Source of the DNA: Lindgomyces ingoldianus
Taxonomy: Eukaryota > Ascomycota > Dothideomycetes > Pleosporales > Lindgomycetaceae
Assembly (NCBI RefSeq): GCF_010093535.1
Contig: NW_022985185.1
Location: forward strand, 615,256 to 679,255
DNA: 64,000 nt
Reading direction: 5' to 3'
Positions 59,626 to 64,000 of this stretch are shown piece by piece. Position 1 is the first letter of the stretch; each line of letters opens with the position of its first letter. A program made the position numbers and the translations under genes. Below the pieces are notes generated by a model, which was not told the DNA's origin, searched no databases, and saw only the letters and a list, made by a program, of their open reading frames with translations.

Positions 59626-59979
59626 AGCTACTAGCTAGAGAGGAAATCCTTGCGCATCTAGCTTAAGTATGTGCTAAATAATTACCTACTTCTTATTATT
59701 ATCTAGCTTCTATAAGTTAGCTATATAATTAGCTTAAAAAGGTTGTCTAGTGTGTTAGTTACTTATTATTTTTTAAAAAACCTTATAAATAGCTACAGCG
59801 CGTTGCTTAAAAAGTGTTATATTTTATTTAAAAGCTTAAAGCATAAGCTGCATCTAATATTTCTTTAACATGTCTAAGTAGTGTTATTAGAAATGCATTA
59901 GTGTAGAAAAAGTAGTGTAGTAGAGTCTTAGCAAAAGTAAGCAACTTAGGTGTGTAAGCAACTTGCCTATAAAGTACAT
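59626..59979 (-). pseudogene. L: transposase N-terminus and right TIR
   Basis: On the minus strand this reads the helix-turn-helix region of a pogo-like transposase, with NTLDNLFKL and LRKDFLSS-like pieces that correspond to the family segment ending DAQGFPP. The outer ~70 bases are the inverted repeat. Confidence 0.65.
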
Positions 59980-61773
59980 TATAAAGTTTTTAAAATAATA
60001 ATTAATAAGCTTACACTTACATAAAAAGTACTAAAAATAAAATTTTAAAAAAATGTTCTACTACACACTACTATTATATAAGCTTGTTAAGAATAACTAG
60101 AACTAGAACATACTATATTTACTATTAAGCTTTTATATAAAGCTTTATTTAGTAACTTATAAGCATTACTTTAAGTTACTATAAACTAAAAAGTAAACTA
60201 ATACTTCTAGAAACTGCCTAATGTATACTATATAGACTGCTAATATAACTTTGCATAACAAAAGTCTACACAACAAAAAAGAAGCTTCTCTTTATATAAA
60301 AAAGAATAATGTAGAAGATTTTTATCTAAGTTTAGGCTATAATCTAGAGACAACTATATATAGATAAAGAAGTGCTTTATTTACTATAAGAAAAAATGTT
60401 AGTTATTAAACTACTCTTATAATAACTATACATAAGTAAAGAACTAGTATGTTGCCTTATAAAAAAAATTTTATAATAAGACTTTATTATATAAAGCTAT
60501 TACCTTATATATTTAAAACTTTAAAGGTTACTTTAAAAAAGAAAATAATTTACATAATATAAAAAAAATAAAATAAAAAAGTAAAAATGCTAAGAAAGCT
60601 GTTAACTACTTTACCTCTGCTGCTTATTTATACTATGTAACAGAAAAAAACATCTACAGCATTAAACCTAAAAAGTATGCTAAGCAGTTTATCCTTAATA
60701 ACTAATACTATATAGTATACTAAAGTAAACTATAAGACATAAGTGTAGTAAAAATCTCTACTATTAGTAAGTTTTAACTTAAGGTGTATATATAAAAGAA
60801 CTTATATATAGAAATTAATTAGATACTTAGCTAAATAAATATTAGCTTTAAAAGCTAAACACTAAAAAAATTAATTAGTACTATATAAATTTAGAACCTA
60901 ATTAGTCTAGTTATATACTATATTCTAAAGACTTTAACACTATTTCTGCTATTACTAGTAGATGCTAACTAACTTAGAGTATACTTTAATAACATTTTAA
61001 ATGTTATTATATATAAAAATAAAAACACTTTTTTTTTTAATATTAGTAAAGAAGAATCTATGTCTTTTTTTACTAAATTAAAACTTTACTGCCTCTACTA
61101 CTAATTTAGACACCTCTATATAAAGAAACTTTAGAAGATGCTAACTAGCGCTAGCTACAACATTAATACTGTAGTGTTAGAAGAAATTAAGAAGTTTTAC
61201 TACTTTTACTAATTATATAACTAGGCCTTATAAAAATTTAAGTTTATAATTAAAAATAATACTTACTTTAACTATAAAGTTATTATTAATGTTATATAAA
61301 TTAATAATAAAGATATCTTATATATTATTAATATAGATATATAGATAATAAAGCTATTTTATAGATAGTAGTTAAGGCTTTAAATAACACAGCTAGCCTA
61401 CATAGTCTAGTACCTACGCTGCTAGTTTTTAGAGCATACCTAAGAATTAACTTAGACTTTTTACTATTACTAAACATTATTATATAAGCAAGCGCAGTAT
61501 AAAAGGTAATAAAGATACTTTAAAAAAACTATATAAAAGTAAACATTAATTATATAATTAACACTTATAATAGCTTTATAACATATAAAGTTTTTAACTT
61601 CTTTTTTAGCTTAAAGATTATAGTATAAAAAGAGAAGAAAGGCTAGACTAGCCTATATAAAATTAAAAGCATTAAAAAAAAAGATGTTATTATTAAAAAA
61701 GAGAATAGCCTACTAAAGCTCTAATATACACAGGTTAAACTGTACTATAAAGAGAAAAAAAAGATAACTTACT

Positions 61774-62053
61774 TGTAACGATCCTCATGAATCGTTCCAT
61801 CTCGGATGGCCCGGAAGGCCCCCGTATCGGCCCCGACCCCGACCTGGCCCCGACCCCTGCTGTTACCCCTATTCCCTCATGTATTTAGTCGCACCTCGCC
61901 CCCGTAGCTAGCTCGGTAGTTTTCTGATATCCTACGTACAAGGCCTATAGGTGTCATTGGTATTCCCAGGTCTCTGAGTCCCCACGCACTCCCATATGCC
62001 TCTGAGTGGATTCATACCGCATTCGGACCCATTGTCTTGCCTGCGCCGTTACA
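61774..62053 (-). repeat. Solo LTR H2 (280 bp, unmutated)
   Basis: It runs from TGTAACGATCCTCATGAATC to GCCTGCGCCGTTACA, flanked by TTACT at 61769-61773 and 62054-62058. It is the reverse complement of H1 with only a few differences and exactly the same length. It lies inside heavily mutated Copia J, yet has no RIP. Confidence 0.88.
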
Positions 62054-62341
62054 TTACTTATAATAGATAACCTAGATAAACTAACCCCTATATAAAGAAA
62101 TCTTTTATAAAAAAGAAGAAAAAATAACTTTATAAGAATGTTATAAAGGCAGAACTAGAGCCTACTATAGACTAAGCCTTTTAGAATAGCAATGCTGCAC
62201 TAGTGTAGAAAGAAGATATAGATACTAAAAAAAGTAAAAGGTAAAAGAAACCTACATAAAGTTTAGACTAAGTATTTTTAACCTAAAAATAATAATAATT
62301 AGGCCTTATTTATTAAGCTTTATATAGATAGTGTAATTACT

Positions 62342-62693
62342 TGTTAGATATGCGCACCTACTGTCAAGACAGGAGGAACGCTTGACGAAAGCTGCTACAT
62401 AGTACGAGCAATAAGCTCGAACAGTATGTTGCAGCATTTTGCAGCATTTTACAGCATTTTGCAGCATTTTTGCAGCATTTTGCAGCATTTTACAGCAAAT
62501 TGCAGCATGTTGCAAGCTGGTCGCGCATAGAGCAAGTGCGCGAGAGACTCGGATCGGCAAAACAAAAAGCCGAGCAACACGAGTAGAGCAGAAAAAGGAT
62601 TGATAAATCAATACAAAAAATCATCATCCCATACATCATATCCAAACCCATCATTCATCTCAGGAAGCCTAGAAACAGTGCTTTAATCTAACA
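62342..62693 (+). repeat. Solo LTR of the Copia G family (352 bp)
   Basis: It runs from TGTTAGATATGCGCACC to CTTTAATCTAACA, flanked by TTACT at 62337-62341 and 62694-62698. It matches 37873-38193 but is about 31 bp longer because of extra TGCAGCATTT units (62428-62510). The body is clean; the terminal C-to-T changes are few. A 101-codon minus-strand frame through it (62306-62611) is not a gene. Confidence 0.92.
62428..62510. repeat. TGCAGCATTT tandem repeat in the G-family LTR
   Basis: About eight units of 10-11 bp (TGCAGCATTT, with TACAGC variants) lie inside the solo LTR. The same place in the 3' LTR of G (37968-38012) has about four. Confidence 0.88.
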
Positions 62694-64000
62694 TTACTAT
62701 ACTTAAAAAACTATTTAAGAAATTAGACTATATAAAGATAAACACTTTAATTACTAATAGCACTTTTAAAGTTATAGTATATAACCTAATAAAGCATAAA
62801 AGTTAGATTTTTAACCTTTACTTTATATAAAAAGTAAAAGGTAAAATAACCTAACTATATAAAAAATTCTGCCTAGTGTTTACTAGCTACTTAAATAAAA
62901 AAAGAAATTCTTACTTAGTTACTAACTATTTAGAAGATAAGCTAGAGACTACTTCTAGCTATAAAAGTAAGCCTAAAAGCTATATATAAAATGCATTTTA
63001 AACTATATAATATTACATAAGTATACATCTAATTAATAAATAAGCTTATGCGTACACTGTACATAAAGCTACTAAAGAAAATGCACTAAAGCTTTCTACT
63101 AAATATAATACTCTAGGTTATATAACTTTTATATAAAGCTGCTAAATTAGAACTGTATTAGTTTAAGATATACTATAACTACTATAAAAAAAAAGCTGTG
63201 CATGCATATTTTTTTATATAACCTCTACTTTTTAATTACTAATAAAGAAAAGTACACTTTTAGTATTACTAGCTTATAAATAAATAACACTTTAAGTATT
63301 ATAACAAAGGATTTTATGTAAAAAGAAAAAAAGAAACTATAAAAAGCAAAGTTTTACATAAAAAGTAAGACTATTTTAGTAAAAAAGTAGCTTATTAAGT
63401 TTAATAGTAAAAGGATTAAACTTACGCATAACATAGTAGTCTTTACTTAAAAGAAATAAGTAAGCTACTTTTATATAATTAACATAGAAAATAAGAATGC
63501 TGCATAATAATATGTTAAGTAATATATAAAAAGGGCATATATCATATTTATATGTTAACTAGAGGTAGCATTTAACCTATCTATTACTGCATAAACTATA
63601 GACCTTTTATATAATAACATTAACATACTTAATATATAAATTTAATAGTAGATAGATAATAGTAAGTATAGTCTTACTTTTTTACTATTATAGCTTAATA
63701 GTGCAAAGCTGTTTATCTTTATAAATAAATTATTTACTACTAATAAAGACTTTAGCTTATAGCCAGAATTTTTAATTATATTAAGTAATAAAAACTATAT
63801 AGAGTAAAGCAACTACTTTAAAATACTAGGTAACATTATATACTAGAATTCTACTAAGTATAAAAGAGTAACTAGAAGTGTTCTTACTAGTAAACTATAT
63901 AAAATAGTTAAAAAGTTCAATAATGTAATTACTTTTAGTACAACTTTATAGTAAATTATATAAACACTTAAACTGCTACTAATCTTAGTAGTAATCTACA

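Larger units (their letters stand above)
38332..59979 (-). mobile_element. Fot1/pogo-like DNA transposon L, split by Copia F and Gypsy K
   Basis: The terminal inverted repeats are ACGTACTTCATAGGCGAGTTGC at 38332 and the RIP form ATGTACTTTATAGGCAAGTTGC ending at 59979, each next to TA, the target of Tc1/mariner-type elements. L's own parts are 38332-38787, 52970-54025 and 59626-59979, about 1.87 kb together, the usual length of a Fot1 element. Transposase is on the minus strand: N-terminus at right, catalytic part in the middle, C-terminus at left. Confidence 0.82.
59980..64000 (+). mobile_element. Copia element J (relative of I), truncated at both sides
   Basis: From 59982 it aligns with Copia I starting near base 18333 of the window. 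It has the Cys-rich gag box near 60390 and the integrase zinc domain near 61110-61230. RT follows near 62900-63350, and RNase H with LFIFINKLF, then SVLTSKLYKIV at 63700-63910. It lacks about 300 bp of integrase present in I (I 19690-19980; junction near 61340). H2 and a G-family solo LTR are inserted. Its 5' part is missing next to L and its 3' end is outside the window. It is more degraded than I. Confidence 0.82.

Noticed and set aside
62306..62611. 101-codon minus-strand frame
   Set aside because: It overlaps a solo LTR and its TGCAGC repeat, and the frame differs in the other LTR of the family.
1..64000. Starship-type giant element with host cargo
   Set aside because: No tyrosine-recombinase captain and no cargo gene were seen. 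All coding relics are LTR retrotransposon or Fot1/pogo proteins.
1..64000. tRNA or rRNA genes
   Set aside because: No cloverleaf or conserved rRNA block was noticed by eye. A covariance-model search was not possible here.

Overview
The window is a gene-free stack of transposable elements from a filamentous ascomycete. It is AT-rich. Reading frames of recognisable retrotransposon proteins are broken almost only by TAG and TAA where Gln (CAG, CAA) or Trp (TGG) is expected, and paired LTRs differ mostly by C-to-T or G-to-A changes. That is the signature of repeat-induced point mutation (RIP, CpA to TpA), a process known in Pezizomycotina. The mix of Gypsy chromoviruses, Copia elements and Fot1/pogo transposons fits a Dothideomycete-like AT isochore, but the sequence does not fix the genus. 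I found no host gene, rRNA, tRNA or CRISPR array.

The layout can be rebuilt from target-site duplications (TSDs). Letter names are mine. Left half (1-38193): Copia element G starts at or before base 1 and ends with its 3' LTR at 37873-38193. Inside G are (i) Gypsy B (1691-13712, 3' end deleted), which carries Gypsy C (2971-10655), and (ii) Copia E (14220-37283, minus strand). E carries Gypsy D (14414-28063, itself holding Copia I at 16706-22599), Gypsy A (29508-35171) and solo LTR H1 (35223-35502). G itself lies beside N, a 138-bp piece of Fot1-like transposase (38194-38331), which makes the nesting N > G > E > D > I.

Right half: Fot1-like transposon L (38332-59979, minus strand) is split by Copia F (38788-52964) and Gypsy K (54026-59620). 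F carries a 603-bp TRIM-like element (40232-40834), Gypsy A2 (42804-48469) and an internally deleted Fot1-like element M (48872-50003). From 59980 to the window end lies Copia J, a degraded relative of I, with solo LTR H2 (61774-62053) and a solo LTR of the G family (62342-62693). A, A2, B and K are four copies of one Gypsy family.

None of the proteins can be made as the sequence stands. The most unusual parts are: a GC-rich, low-RIP, repeat-bearing insert of about 1 kb between pol and the 3' LTR of F; the TRIM-like element; a 69-bp tandem array in the leader of E with a mutation gradient; a general pattern in which outer LTR edges are cleaner than inner edges; and two rearrangement scars (13712, and the mismatched flanks of L).
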